Assembly: GCA_964019165.1 (NCBI GenBank)
Contig: OZ025279.1
Span: forward strand, 8,852,117 to 8,916,116
Direction of reading: 5' to 3'
Source of the DNA: Mastigias papua
Lineage: Eukaryota > Cnidaria > Scyphozoa > Rhizostomeae > Mastigiidae
DNA: 64,000 bases
Part shown: positions 1 to 23,359 of the stretch, piece by piece
How the letters are laid out: each line of letters opens with the position of its first letter
Position numbering within the stretch: position 1 is the first letter of the stretch
Notes under the pieces: model-generated
The model's database searches: none
What the model was told of the DNA's origin: nothing
What the model saw: only the letters and a program-made list of their open reading frames with translations
Made by a program: the position numbers and the translations under genes

Positions 1-2837
1 TGTCGTACCCCTGATTCATTCATAGCAATAGGGGCAGACAGTTCCGTGCTATGTAGTATTCCCCATTTAACCAAAATATCATGCGGAAACTTAGCTTCCT
101 GTAGCCCTGACAATGGTGATAAATCTTTACCAACGATGGGGTTTATTCTTGTACAATAAACGTACAATGGTAGAAACCACATTGTATGAATTAACGATTG
201 CAATATGGAACAGTAATATCATGATAGAAGTGACGGAGGTGAAGCAAAAATATGACTACGAGTATCGAAGAAAAACCACTTTATTCCAGTAGACATTGGT
301 AGAATCAATGACACAACAATTCTTTCCACAATTATAGCTTGAATATCAGCAATAGCTTAATTAAGGTTCTTTTTCGATACTTACATATGTCAGGGACCAA
401 TAGGCTTAGGGTAGGGTTTTAAGCAAATCAAATGGAATCGATCGAACATTCAAATCCACATCGAAATACAATTACTGCAGTTCGACTTCAAATGAACTCA
501 TCCTTGACAGTTGCTGATTTCTTAGTAGGAGATGTACTAGAGCTATACCAAGTTAACAACTAGCAGCTTGATTTTTACAAAGTTACCTAATCAGAAACTG
601 AAAGTTTCATAAACTCGCTTACACCTATTAGTTAAGTAAAACAGAGGGTTGGAAAATGAGGCGGGTAATAGATACAATAGCTGGTTCCTAGTTTCCTTTA
701 GCTTCCCGGAAAGTAAGTGATGTACTTTTCATAATTATTTCGTGTATTAATTTGTTTTTTATTAATAGATTGCCTTTTTTCTTTATCTTTCAATTAGACA
801 TAAACAATCTTACAACTTCAATCACACCATACAATCTATCAAAAAGTCCATTTTCCACATAGTTCCTTTGGTCTCGAGAATGAGCGACTAGCCTCTGAGC
901 ATGAGCAGTAAGCAAAAGTCCTCTTCGCTGTGACTGCTTTTGCACACTCGCTCAGTAGTTCAATTCAGTTGAACTATTGGGCGAAATGTAGCAGTGCCTT
1001 GAAATTTCAAGCAGTTACAAAGTGAACCTTGCTGTAGTCTAGCGAGCATGCCACAGAGTACATTCAGCCGAAGAGCATGATAACTTGTTAAAACCAAATT
1101 TGTAGAACACTGCCAGTAGAGTCCAGAAAAAGTCATGGCTCTGCAGTTCTGAGCCGGAGGAAGATTTCACTTTCTATGTCGTTTGAGGAAGGTTGGTAAT
1201 TTGCATCAGCAATCCAGTTTCAGCAAAATTTTTGTTAATGCGACATCGGCTGCGAAAGGCACAGCCCTTCTACAGTAAAAATTCTTCGATATGTGCAAAA
1301 TGCAGAGCTCAATAACTTTGGCGAGTTTTGATTGTCGTAAAAGAGGAAAGTTTATGGTGAAGATTTTACAGCAGGAGGAAGGTTTGGACTTTTTCTGGAC
1401 TCTGACAGCCAGGATATCATACTTGGATGGAAGTTACTAACGACATTCAACCGTTAATGAGCTCCTAATAGAGGCATTTCTGTAACAGTTAATTAGAGTT
1501 ATGAGGTAGCCAATCTCTCGCTGGCATGAACAAAAAAGAAGTAAACTTTTTTATAGAATTTTTAGTACTTCTTTAAGTCTGAGAAGTTCCAAAAGATGTT
1601 AAGAAGCATTGCAATGATTCACAGAACTTCTCTACAATCATAGAAAATAATTTTACTATTGCACGAAAAAGCGGAAACATCCTTCGTGGAGTAGCGGAAT
1701 TCTGCAGTGCCAACATAAATAATATGCCTATATGGCGAAATATAAAGTTGACAAAGGCAACTAGTGAGCACCGTCATTCATGAATACAATGAAGATAACC
1801 TGTGACAATGAAATACTATAACAGAGACAAGTAATTTGCCTACATAACTCGATCTTAAATTCAAGCAAATGCGGTATTAGTAACTTTTCCAATACTTATC
1901 GCAAAACTCATATTTATCTCTTTTAGTGGTTTAACCATTACCTCTATAGTGCTGTATGTACCCTTGATGCCAGAGAAGGACATATAGAAGAAATATGGAT
2001 GTTATGAAACATAAGAAATTTTTGGAAGAGTACAATACTTCCGGCATAGATTTTTCAGGAAATAGCCTGACGATTCTTCAAAGAGAGTATTCTAAATCCT
2101 CAAACCAATATCTGAAAAATCTATCAAGAATCAACATTTGATGAGGAACAATGCAAGGATCAATCCTGTGAAAGAGTATTCTCGTAACCGAAGCATCCTA
2201 TAGACGTGGCAGAAACTTGTCTCTGCGTCGGATAGCAGAAAGATGAAGATATTCTAAAACTAAATACTAGCCCCCTAACTGCCCTGTTTCCGGAGAATAA
2301 AGAGGCTTAATCGTTTAGCAATAGGCAGGTGAGACCATATGGCAACAAATGCAAGATTTTAATAAAGCATACAGCATTTAGTTTTTATGCATTTCATCCA
2401 CCAGGCCTATTAAAATTATATTTCTCTTAGCTCTCTAATCTCCCAAAATATTGGTCCCAATCCCTAAGGAGCAAAGTGGGCTGTGTTAGACTCTAATACT
2501 ACCTTGCGAATTGCTATGGCTCTGATACGAGAAAGAATTTTTAAGCAGATGATTTAGACATCTTTTTTCTTTGTGAGCGGATGAAAAATGATTTTTCTTT
2601 CCATACAGAAAATTTTACATCATTACAGGTGACACATTCAAAGAAAGGTAACAAGTGAGCTTGCATAGCTCACTTTTAGCAGTTACTTTCTACTTTGGTC
2701 TTTTTCCATATCAAGCCTGCATGCATACCTCTCTACATGCAGTCGATACTCATTTGCATTTTGAGATATTTTGTGTGCGGATGCTATAATCCTCAGTATG
2801 GGTACAAATGTTGCTCTTAATAATAAGAAAGTTGTAA

Positions 2838-2894
2838 GTGGCACTCGCAGAGAAGACTCAGTGACTGGGCGTCTTTCTTCGCTGCGAGTGCTAC
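2838..2894. other. Strong short hairpin
   Basis: GTGGCACTCGCAG (2838-2850) pairs with CTGCGAGTGCTAC (2882-2894), 13 pairs including one wobble. The inner AGAAGAC and GTCTT extend the stem around a 13-nt loop with a small bulge. It stands alone in otherwise featureless sequence. Confidence 0.6.
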
Positions 2895-5639
2895 AAAATC
2901 TGCAAGAATGGCAGTGAGGCGCTCGTTAATGGTTTTCCATAATAAACAAGCGAATATGATAGGGATTCCTGCTAGCATGAAGTAGGGAACTACTTTTTAA
3001 TGCAAAGAGATATGAACAATAAATAGAGTTAAAAGCTTTGGATATTGCTGACTTCTTAAATAAGAAACGTTTATTATTAAGAACGGCCAGAGGAAGGTTG
3101 GACATTTTGCTGGACTTTGAGATTTCCTTACTTATTTAAAAGATAACAAAGAAGAGGAGAGATTCAGATGAAATTAGACAGGGAGCGAGGAGTATGAGAT
3201 GGATTGAAATTATCGAAGAGCAGAACAGACAGCACCTGATGATTTCATTTGAATAAAGAGTAGAAAAATAACAAACTTTGCGTCTCTCCGGTTGTTCTTT
3301 GGGCACTACAAAAGCAATTTTCATATATGAGGTAAAGAGAAGACAAGCAAAGTATATATAAAATTTTGGAGAACAAGAAATTTATCTTACATCTTTCAAC
3401 AGTCTTGCTTTTTGGCCTATTCAAAAATCACAATTTCCGGGAAACTGGCTCAAAAGAAAACACATCCCCCAACAAAAATTATTCAAACTAATCCAACTTA
3501 TAATGTAAGGAAAGATGATATTGAACTTTTACGTCGAACTAAAAATCATTGCAAAATACTTGATTACAACTTACATGAGATAGTCCAGTTTAAAATAGTA
3601 AGACTAAAGTTCCACGGTCTCTAAGCCAGTTGAAATAAGCTAAACAGCAAGTTCCACTTTAATGTTTCCACTTAATGATAATATTTAATGAATAAATGCT
3701 TAAGTGTACAGTACAACCTCATATTTACTATTGCTTCAAAGTATGCTGTTTACGTGTGACAACCTTGATCAGTGAATTAATAAGCTTCAAAATGGAGCAG
3801 CGATAAAAGTAAGGACAAGTGTATTTGGTTCTTTTGCAACACCATCCAGTTAAGAAATAGGAAAGCCCACAATTAGGAAACTTATTCGTGTTGACAGTAA
3901 TGCCCTGTAATGGCCTGGAAGTGTCTAGAAAGTCTTGCCATTGAATTTTTGAACACTTAAGTGACTGTTCAAAGCTCTCTGATTACCACGCTAGCGTTTT
4001 TTGCAACTCTGAGATTGACTTGCATACACCACTGAATGGTAACACTGTGTGGAGATCAATCCTTTGCTTATAGTTGAGTCGAAGTCTAGAATACCACAGA
4101 TTTGACAATAAAATTACCGCCATCTACCCAATGCTTCAAATCAAGACCTTGGAGCTTTCGTTTTCTCCAACATGGAAAAATCAAGTCCAAAATGAATAGA
4201 GTTTTAGGGAAAAAAGTTGTTCTTCTGTACCATCCACTAGGCCAAATGTATAATTCCCTTCTTGCTTATTGCTGAGGCAACATGTAAAGTTTTTATTACT
4301 ATGCGAAAGAACCATATGGACAACAACACAATAACATCACTGAGCTTTCATTTGAATGGAAAGGAAAAATATTTTGTTCATAGAAGCACTATTCATCGTT
4401 ATTAATGACAAACTTCATTCCGTAGAACAGAGTCTTATGGAAGTAGAACTGCAGCATATTTCTTCCAGGAGACATATTTGCAGAAACTAAATCAATTTTT
4501 ACTACTAATATTGACAATTAAACCCTTTGTAGTCGCATAAAGCAAGCTGATGCCACCAGTAATGATAAATAATATTACAAAAAACATAGAAGGCAATTTG
4601 TGGAAATTTAGAATGCTGAATAATGCCTCAAGGAAAGTGACTCATCTCCATGCGACAGAATGTATTGTATTGTGAATGTGTCACTCATCATATCACTCGA
4701 CTAGAAAGAAATTGTAGGTTTATTAGAATGGTTCAAGAATCGTTGAAGCAAAGTGAGTTGAGTGTGATAACTCAATATATACAGCTGTAAAATAAAGATC
4801 TCTCCTAGCTGGTAAATCAAGATTATGCTGTAAAAGATCCCCTATAGAATAGAAGGGTTTGCAATGTTATGGCAAAAATAAAGCAGAATGGATTGTCCCT
4901 GTAACAAAACAGAAAGTGTAAAGAATGATCAAAAGTCTCCATTCACATGGTGGTAATTAACACCCACTAAATTCACAACAGTTCCTATTTTACAGGAAGT
5001 AGTAAAAACCCGCCACAAAGTCATCAAGAGGCCGAGCAGAGATAGCTGACTACTTGCAATTTTCATAAAATAAGATATTCATATTCATATTCATGATAAA
5101 TCATCTTTACATAATAAATCTTCAAGAAATAAATACAATATACATTAAAATGGATAATAATAATTCTCAATTGCTAGGGTCTAACTGATGCTCTTCCATG
5201 GAGCTGTGAGTTAACTTTAATTTCAACGTTGATTCTGGTGTAAAAGTACGCTTTTAATGTTTTTCAAATGCAAGAAGTTTTGGGACTCCCTGATACTGAA
5301 AGTGATGTCCTCCCATGTGGCAATAACTCAATAATGTCGTGTGTACCTACTTCAAAGTGTAACTTGACTAGATAAAATTTAATACATGTAATTTCATACC
5401 TTCGTCAAGGTCTAGCTGAATCTGTTGCAAAACGATTAATTGAATCTCTGTCATTTTCAAATACATTTCATCTGGCTGTGCCTAAAAGAATTTTGGTAAT
5501 CTGAATGAGGAATTTCAGAAGCTACTTGCATGGTTTACATAACTTTCAACGCACACTAACTACCAAACTTCATAATATCAACAGTGATTTCTATTCAATA
5601 TTAGAGAAAATCTTCCCTCTCCACGTCCAATACAACGCT

Positions 5640-6260
5640 AGTTTAAGGCTACATTTTCAAGGAAGGTTCCTGTTTACACGATATCTTGGAACCACTCTGT
5701 GCAGGACCGTCTCCTTCCCTGCATTGACGCATGAACGGTTCCACAATTATAGATTGCAAATGAATTCCCCTTGCCTTTATCTTATATTCATATTTTATAT
5801 ATTTGAATTGTTTATGTACGAAATGCAACCTTCAACTAAAATAAAAACCACTTAACAATACTAAAATAACTGATCAGAAGCAAAATTTTAATCCCATTCA
5901 CAATTTTTCATAATTTTATAGGTCATAATGTTCCGATGGTAACGGATAATATTTTCTACACTTAACCAGGACAAAACCCGATTATCTTTAATTCCTACGT
6001 TTTTAGTTATAGAGCAAGGTTAACTTAATTACAGAGCAAGCTTCATTTCTTAGCGTGCCCAACGAGAACCGTTCTTGGAGCTTACATGAAAACATATGGG
6101 CACTACGCCTACGGTTCAAAACAGAACCTACTTTCAATGTGGCCCCGTCTAGGCACGGCTAGCAGTTCTGTTTGGAACTGTTCCATCACTTCCTGGGTAA
6201 ACTCAAGACCTACCCCTACCTATGTGGATACGGTTCCATGTACATTTAAAAGTTATCTGA
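5640..6260. mobile_element. Possible fold-back element with GGTTCC/GGAACC blocks
   Basis: AAGGTTCCTGTTTACACG and CTTGGAACC form a small hairpin near 5661-5692. Between 6060 and 6240 there are repeated GGTTC/GGAAC blocks and a GGGTAAAC near 6195. It resembles the TTTACACG-type elements elsewhere in the window, but the outer ends cannot be matched convincingly. Confidence 0.3.
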
Positions 6261-7094
6261 CAACAAATTGAGCTGGTCACCATTGGTACAGTCTTTGCAA
6301 AATGATAATATTCTTCAGGGGAGATTTATGTTATTCAACTAGTATTGGTAACTATTCTACAACTTCTGGAGGAGATTGCTGCTTTTAAAAAGGCAATATA
6401 CAAATATTGACTATTCCTTTCAAATACAGACCACACAAGAGAATACAATGGTCTAGAGAGTTCAATATGTGACAAAATCCCTAATGCGATTGAGAGATTG
6501 TCATTGCTGATTTCTATCCCCATGCAGAGATGGAAGTCTTTATGAAAAACTACAATCGCCATTGAGATTGATCATCCACTATTAGATATAGTGATAATAA
6601 TCGCAAAATTGTCCCATTTTTGGCTTTGGACCTACTGCATATATCTAGTCAGGTATAAATGTTGTTGAAACACTTAACGTAATATGCAATAATATTTTCC
6701 CAAGGGAAATCATTTGCTTCAAAGGATATCAGAGGTAGGGAAGGACTGGCACCAGTTAAAGTCCACAGATGGCATTTTTAAGTGTGCACATTGCTTCATC
6801 AGCATTATAGCTAGCACTGAAGCCAAAGAAGCTCAGACACTGAGGAATATTCTTAAACAAAACTCAGAGAAGTTCTACCCATACAGGCAAAATAGCTCTA
6901 GTTGGAAAGAACTGTCATATTCGGCAACAAGGACATGGATATGGGTCAGCTCAATATACCCTAGAGCAATTTCAAAATGTATTTCATTAATGCTAAGTCC
7001 TTTGGGCAGTTATTGAATGCATGCAAATGCAGTCTTCCAGCTGTACTAATAGGGAGGCAAAGTGAAAGCAGTGTCTCTTTAAGAGATAAATAAA

Positions 7095-16726
<9,632 letters not shown>

Positions 16727-17024
16727 GCTAAGTACCTTGGATATGCTACAAGAGATAAAACTATAATCTGCATCTACCTATATGTTTTGGTTCATTTTTT
16801 TTGCTGTCATCCAATGTTTCATTGTCTGATGAGTGATGGATAAAGACAGCTTTCAGTACACTAAAAGATCTAAAATCCTGTAGTCTCTAACTTACTTCAG
16901 GAAAATCCACTGCAAGAACAATTTACAAAAGATGTAAGTAAAGTTAAAATAGTAGCAAAAAGCATATTTCCCATATTGTTGTAACCATAGCAGTATTGGG
17001 TTCATTGATAATACAAATGACATC

Positions 17025-17121
17025 AAAATTATGCAGTTTGGCAATTTTCCCTTTTTGCAGTTGCTCTAGCTGAAAAATTATGCAGTTTGGCAATTTTCCC
17101 TTTTTGCAGTTGCTCTAGCTG
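17025..17121. repeat. 49-bp tandem duplication
   Basis: Two almost perfect copies, period 49, of a unit starting AAAATTATGCAGTTTGGCAA and ending TTGCTCTAGCTG. It lies upstream of the ARMH1 start codon. Confidence 0.9.
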
Positions 17122-18037
17122 CTTTCTCTTTTTCATATTATATTATCTTTCATACAATTGCAGGGTCCTAGCAGTCCCTATGATTGATATGACCTTAGGT
17201 GCTCAGGATAGACTGGGTTCCAAAAATAAACTCCTGAATGCACACAGACACTCTCTAAAGGACTGGATATCAGTGGTGGCACCAGGAATTTTCCGACAGA
17301 GGAGCTGTCTTTTCCAACGGAGGGGTTAAGACATGGTTACCAGGGTACAGGAACAGCTAAAAAAACTCTGCGAAAAGAGTTCTTTACCTTCTAAAGGGGG
17401 CTAGTATGCTCTGACAGAGGGCATAGCCACCTAGATATCCCCTAGCGCCACTACTGCTTTATACTGTCAATACTTTGTCTGTAATTGCTCTGAGCAGTCA
17501 GCACAGTATGGCAGAACTTGAAGATATCTAGCGCATGGAGGAGGGAATTTCCTGAGTCCTAAAGCGCGCACTTTTAACTGTAAGACTACACCTGTCTGCG
17601 CTTTCCTACCCCTCTACCATCATTTTGCTATTTCATGTATATCTTCTCTTAGCAGATAAGCCCGTAAAATTTGCATATTAGAATGCCTCCTTTCATGTAA
17701 ACTCTTGTGTACAGACTAGCTACCCAAGTACCTTATACTCTGGGGTCAATGTATTATACGGCTATGCATATACACATAGAAGCTACAGTTTTGACATAAC
17801 CTGTATGGAAAATCTAGAAGCACCTACTTACCTAGGCGAATATCAATAAATTAGCTTGACTGCGTCAGTAAACTGTTCCAGCAAATTTGTTTAGTTCTTA
17901 TCCGCCATGTTGTAAAGCCTCGTATCGGACAGTGGAGATCAAAACACCAAATCATTCGTTGCTATAGAAACGCTGCTAATGGATCGAATCTGGTTATATT
18001 CTATGTAGGCCTGATATAATACTGTATGTATCCCTGT

Positions 18038-18092
18038 GTATGTATTTGAATGTATGTATTTGAATGTATGTATTTGTATGTATGTATTTGTG
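18038..18092. repeat. GTATGTATTTGAAT 14-bp tandem repeat, about four copies
   Basis: GTATGTATTTGAAT repeats with minor changes (GAAT becoming GTAT in the later copies). Confidence 0.85.
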
Positions 18093-18639
18093 CTGTTTAT
18101 ATCTCTAGAGATTGGCTATAGGTCTGTTAAGGACCAACTTAAAAGAAATTTGATTGAGTTTCAGAACCTTCATACAGGCTACAGATCCTAAGGATAGATA
18201 GCTCTATTCAACAGATGTCCTCTGGTGAATAAGCTATGTCCCTCTAGGATCCTAACTTGTATGACATTCTTAAACGTATAGGTTTTCCGCAGAGGCGTAT
18301 TCAGGACGACAGAGGTTGGGGAGTAATCTCAAACATTATTATAAATCACGCCTTTCAAGCTCTAGTAAAATCAATGAAACACCCTTTTTAAAATATTTCC
18401 TTTTAAATTTCATTTACATTAGCCATGGTAAATGGTACAGTATACAGGCGCGCACCTAGGAATTTGTCAGGGATTGACTTAGGTATAACCAGCAAAAAAG
18501 AGTACACTAAGCACTTTTTAAAGAGGATGTGACTTAAAATCGTAGTTTTCAGATCTAGAGCCAAAATAAATCGCACGGGAAGTGTCCTGAGTTCGTTATC
18601 TTCAAGTACAATAAAGATTGTAAGCAGGCCTACTTTACA

Positions 18640-18905
18640 AGAATCATCATCATCATCCAGTGTCCTGCCTAAGGGCGCTGACGATCAGGTCGTGCCACTC
18701 CTGCCTATTTCGCGTCTTTTGTAGTACGTCCGTTCGGGATTTTTCCTGTAGCCACCAGGTGATGCTGTCAAGTAGCTTCTCTTGTTGCCTCCCTCTACTT
18801 TTCCTTCCTTCTATTTCACCTGTCATGATTAAATGCTCCAGCTTTTCTTTTCTCATATTGTGACCAAAACATTCTGCTTGTTTCTTTCTTATTTTCTTTA
18901 ATATA
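18640..18905 (-). mobile_element. LINE 3' fragment with ATG/CAT-rich tail
   Basis: A minus-strand open stretch, 18653-18856 and a little upstream, encodes a retrotransposon C-terminal domain: ECFGHNMRKEKLEHLIMTGE, GRKSRGRQQEKLLDS and RQEWHDLIVSALRQDTG. It ends directly in GATGATGATGAT on the minus strand, like the short tandem tails of CR1, L2 and RTE elements. Only the last roughly 270 bp survive. The true target-site duplication is not visible. Confidence 0.8.
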
Positions 18906-19009
18906 TTTCTTTCTGTATTTGCATTTTTGCATTCTTTAATATATTTCTTTCTGTTTTTAGAAGAACACTATAAACAATTTCAAAATTCTCCATGGAAAAG
19001 GTCACCCTG

Positions 19010-21200
19010 GCGTCTTAAAAATCGGCATGACAGATCGTTATAGGGTCCCGGGTATAAGAAAGCTTAGTACCAAACTTTAGGCAAAAAGGAAACAAATTAA
19101 AACTGAATTTCGTAGCATAAGAAACTATGACAAGGGACCTTTCCTTCTCGACTTGCAAGCTGTAGATTTGGAAATGGCTGTGTCCACCATCTTCGATGGC
19201 CTCAATGTAACGGCAATTAACTTTTGTGATCTTTTTCGTTCGATCTTGGATGTGCATGCACCATTACAACCACGGAAAGGCATAATTCGGCATATACCCT
19301 CTCCCTGGATTTCTCCCAGTATCAAGAACGTGATGCACAAGAGAGACCGGACTAAGCAAAGAGCAGACAAAGACCTTTCAATATGCATACGTCTTAGGAA
19401 CAGAGTAACTAGTGAAGTCCCAAGAGTTGTCGAAAGCTACTATCGCAACATGATAAATGAGAATTTCAATAACCCCAAGGAGATGTGGAAAATGATAAAC
19501 AAAGTACTGAACAACAACCAAAGATCTACAGCCTTTGTTTGAAAGTCAGCTAGTTTAAAAATCAAATGAAAAGAAATATCCATTAACAGTGTCATGCCAA
19601 AAACTCGCAAAATAAATGGATACTAAAGAGTCCGATTACCCAATAAAGTAGTTAACTCTATGCCAAGCATCTACTAAACCCTTTTGCTTCGAAATTTAGC
19701 CATTCAACTCAAAAACTATAAGAATTAAAATTAAAATATTAAAATGCTCCAAATCTGCAGGGGATATGAATAAATTTCTGTAAAGTTTCCAGACGATGCA
19801 GCAGGAATTTTGGGTAAGTCCCTAGCCGCAATAGTAAACTCGTCAATCGAAACGGGTAATTTTCCAGATATATGGTAGATAGCCAGAGTAACTTCTATCT
19901 TCAAGTCAGGCCTGAAGAATAACTTGAATAATTATAGACCAATATCTGTACTATCCATATTCTCGAGGTTGCTAGAAAACCTTTCACATGATCAAGTTCC
20001 AAACTACTTGAAGGTACAAACATGCATTCTTAAAGATGAAAAACCACTTGACAGAGCTTCTAAATACAACAGATTCATGGTTTTCTAATATTGACAAACA
20101 CAAAATTAACATAAGCGTATTTCTTGATCATAAGACGGCATTTGATGCAGTTGATCAGGGAATTCTCCTCTTGAAACTAGCAAAATTCTCGATAGCATGG
20201 ACTCCTCTTCGGTGGCTCATACCCTACTTGACCAACTGAAAGCAATATTGTCAAGTAAACAGGCAGAAATCCAGCCTTAAACTTGTCTACTGTGGTATTC
20301 CACAGGGGTCGTGCTTGGGACCTCTCCTCTTTATCCTGTATGTCAATGAGTTCAAACAGTGCCTCAAAAACTGCACCTCAAATATTTACGCAGATGATAT
20401 CAGTGTAACATGTTCTTCGAAAGATATTGATGAACTCTGCAATGATATAAAGCTGAGGTTGAAAAACTTGCAGAATGGCTATGGCAGAATATACTGAATT
20501 TAAACAATGTTAAAATTGATTATATGGTAGTTGGTCACAAGCGACAAACCAACAATAACCATAGACCAATAGAGATCAACATAAATGGAGAACCTATCAT
20601 GGGAGTCAAAGAAGTCAAATACCTTGGAAGTACTGTGCATGAAAACCTACATGGAACAAACATTACAAATAGCTCAAATGTACTGCCCTCTCGTCCCTCC
20701 AGAAACTGAAGAATATGCTAACACAGTCTAAACTTGATCAGATGTATAGGCCACTGTTCGAGAGACATCTGAGATACAGTGACGAACTTTGGGGCAATTT
20801 ATCAACCACAAAGCTTCAATATCTTCAACGTCTACAAGCCAAAGCAAACACCTTGGCAGAGAGTTCTAGGCAAAAGGATGTGAGGGGGATGTAATTAACT
20901 GTCAGTCTCAGATATAGTGCAATTTGGCACAGCATTAATTTTCAATATGATAGTGAATGGCTCTGCCGGTGTAGTCTAAGAGGGAGACTTGTTCTCTGGC
21001 TTCAGTTATGCAACTACTCAACAAACAGTCGGTTAGATCTAGACCTCCAAACTTGAGCCTAGAGTTCTCCAAAAGCAATTTTTTCTCCTCTGGAGTAAAG
21101 ACTTAGAATGCTATCCTATTGCAAATTAGAGCAAGTCCAACAATTACTACATTCAAAAGAAACTGAAGAATTTTCTGCAAAATTAGCAATTTTACTGAAG
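19010..21200 (+). mobile_element. Degenerate jockey/CR1-type LINE
   Basis: The order is that of a non-LTR element. The end of the endonuclease domain comes first (about 19020-19110, a DRYRVPGIRKLST stretch). A linker follows with RNYDKGPFLLDLQ, PWISPSIKNVMHKRDRTKQR and PKEMWKMINKVLNNN (19100-19540). The RT region runs from about 19900 to 20500 with FDAVDQGILLLKLAK, PQGSCLGPLLFILYVNEF and a YADDISV box, followed by VKYLGSTVHENL near 20610. The C-terminal fingerprint, at about 21050-21180, is a KSNFFSSGVKT segment. Many stops and frameshifts separate the pieces, so it is inactive. Confidence 0.88.
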
Positions 21201-22821
21201 TACGATCCCTAGGAAGACCGGCAAATCCATGGCTTTCTAATCGGTTTGTTTCTTTTCTTCGTACTAACATTAGATGTAAATAAATCCACCATCTCTGTCT
21301 AATTTAGTTAAGTTCGTAGCTGATAGGGTCTTGTGGAGAAATATGAAATTGTTGGTATTATATTAGACTTTAGTGCTGTTGGTATAACTGCATCTCAGAC
21401 AGGCACTCCATGAGTTTCAGTAAACGAACACAGATTATAGCTGCTCTGCTTTGATAAACTGATCAAAAGCACTTGTGTTTCATGCAACATCTTAGCTTGT
21501 TGTGCTTGCTAAGGATAGCTTTTGCTTTAATCCTAAATCCAAAATTTACAGGTAGGACGCCAGTAGAGGGCTTGGAGCTTCAGCTCTCCCACTTGTTGCG
21601 AGCCGGCGGTTTTTCTAGCCTTTATCAAGCAATTTATTGTTTGCAGTCCCTCCCCAACTTCTATTTGTAGTCCCCTCCAATTTTTATTTGACAGCGCCTT
21701 GCCTGAATTCTAGTGCGCTGTGATGATCATTTTTTACAGGGATAATATGGTTTTGTACAGTGATAGACAGTAAAGCTGTGCTGTGCTGAAACCAATTAAC
21801 TTTACCAAAGAGTATTTTCATTGCTGTTTTAACAGAAGTTACTCTGATTGATATATCAATTGCCATATCAACAACAATCATTTATCAGTGTTCATTTAAT
21901 CAACTTTAAAGAAGGCTAGTGTAGCTCACATCAAATGCAAAACAAAGGGCCTGGTCAGAAAAAAATCTTACGGGCTCCTCTCAACAACCTCTAATTTCAA
22001 CAAAATGTACATTGATAGATTTCCCGTATGGTAGTGTAAGTTGTGCTGTACTGTAAGTAATGTGTCTAATATACGATGAACGTTCTTTAGCATTAATCAG
22101 TTACTGTAGCAACTTGAGATATAGCAACAAGAGAAAGTCAATATGTCATGAATGTCGAATGTTCCACATAGTTCTTGCATGCTTCATCAACAATAGTCAA
22201 TGATTAACTTAAGAAAAAACTGAAATGTTATTGTTCTTCACCTGAAACCTACTATTTTTCTTTGCTCACAATATACTTACATCTTATGTCAATAAGCTTG
22301 ATCTTATCTGTCTACATAGACACCTTCCTTCTACCTTTGGTCAGCATATTGCTACAGGCCTCAAGTATTTGAAATATCAATAGGCAAGGAGCATTATTGA
22401 GAAATTGCTCATTACTGGATTCTTCAATAATAAATAACATAGGGAAAAGCAGGGGAAACACTGTTAGAAAGAGAAAGTAGGTGATGGAGCAAATCTTCCT
22501 CAGTTTTCGCTAGCCACGGCCAAGGACCTGCTTTAATCTGATAGTAGTAAATGTAGTACTCCTGACCTTGGCTTTTGCTCCCGGTCGATAGGTAGATTGT
22601 CAATGATTACTTTACTCTCCTACTTTTTCCCTGGCCTTTGGATTCAGGGGCACTTTTGGAAGTACTCTTGAGGGGCTAAAAGGAAAGATTTTTGAGAAAT
22701 TTCTTTTTAACTGCATCCTCTCAAAGATGTTGTGGCACAAAACTCTCCAAGAAAGTAACAAAATTTTCGAATTTTCCGCATATATTGTGCTGCGGCTGTA
22801 AGCCCTTTCCATTACATTATT
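21201..22821. other. Stretch without a recognised gene
   Basis: Between a dead LINE and an inverted-repeat element. Only short ORFs without family signal were seen. Confidence 0.45.
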
Positions 22822-23359
22822 GGTCCTTTCTACGCCGGCCCTATAATGGCGTTAATTTTTTTGAAGTGGAGCAAAACGGGCTGGCGTGAAAGGGCCGACT
22901 TTTTAAAATTTTTGACAAAAAAGTGGCGTTATTTTTTGTCGCTAATTGTTTGGAAGTACTGATAAAGTTTAGAGTCCTATTGGCAAGGGATAGATACCCG
23001 GTCACCCACGTATACTAATCATCCCCAGAAGCCAGTGCTAGCGACAGAGGACCACGTACAGTAGTGAAGTTGATTCAGAACTAAGGAAAGCTTAAGAAAT
23101 AGAGACTTTCCCTATACTGCATCCCAATAGGTACAGTTACTGTTGTTTATTTCATATGTTCCCAAACACAATCATTAGTGGTAAAAGTTATCCGATCTGT
23201 GTCAAAACTGTATGAAAAAGTGGAAGAATAGAAATTTGAAGGGATAGAAGAAAATAAATTAAGATTAGTCATGTTTTCAATTTCTTGCTGCTTTGAATGG
23301 CATCAAGTGCGGCCCAAAGTGGCGGCAGGCCAAATTTCTTTCCTGGCGTAAAAAGGGCC
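22822..23359. mobile_element. Inverted-repeat element (MITE) with GGCCCTTT-type ends
   Basis: The left end GGTCCTTTCTACGCCGGCC is mirrored at the right end (GGCGTAAAAAGGGCC ending at 23359). An internal inverse copy, GGGCTGGCGTGAAAGGGCC, ends near 22898, so the left 80 bp can also fold alone. No transposase ORF is present. The target-site duplication is unclear. Confidence 0.65.

Larger units (their letters stand above)
1..7094. other. Stretch without a recognised gene
   Basis: AT-rich, with only short ORFs lacking any family signal. The only structures seen are the hairpin at 2838-2894 and the possible fold-back element at 5640-6260. It lies downstream of the ARMH1-like gene. Confidence 0.5.
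16763..18639. other. Region upstream of the ARMH1-like gene
   Basis: It should contain the promoter and any 5' non-coding exon on the minus strand. Only the 49-bp duplication and the 14-bp repeat were recognised. No TATA box or CpG cluster stands out. Confidence 0.4.
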
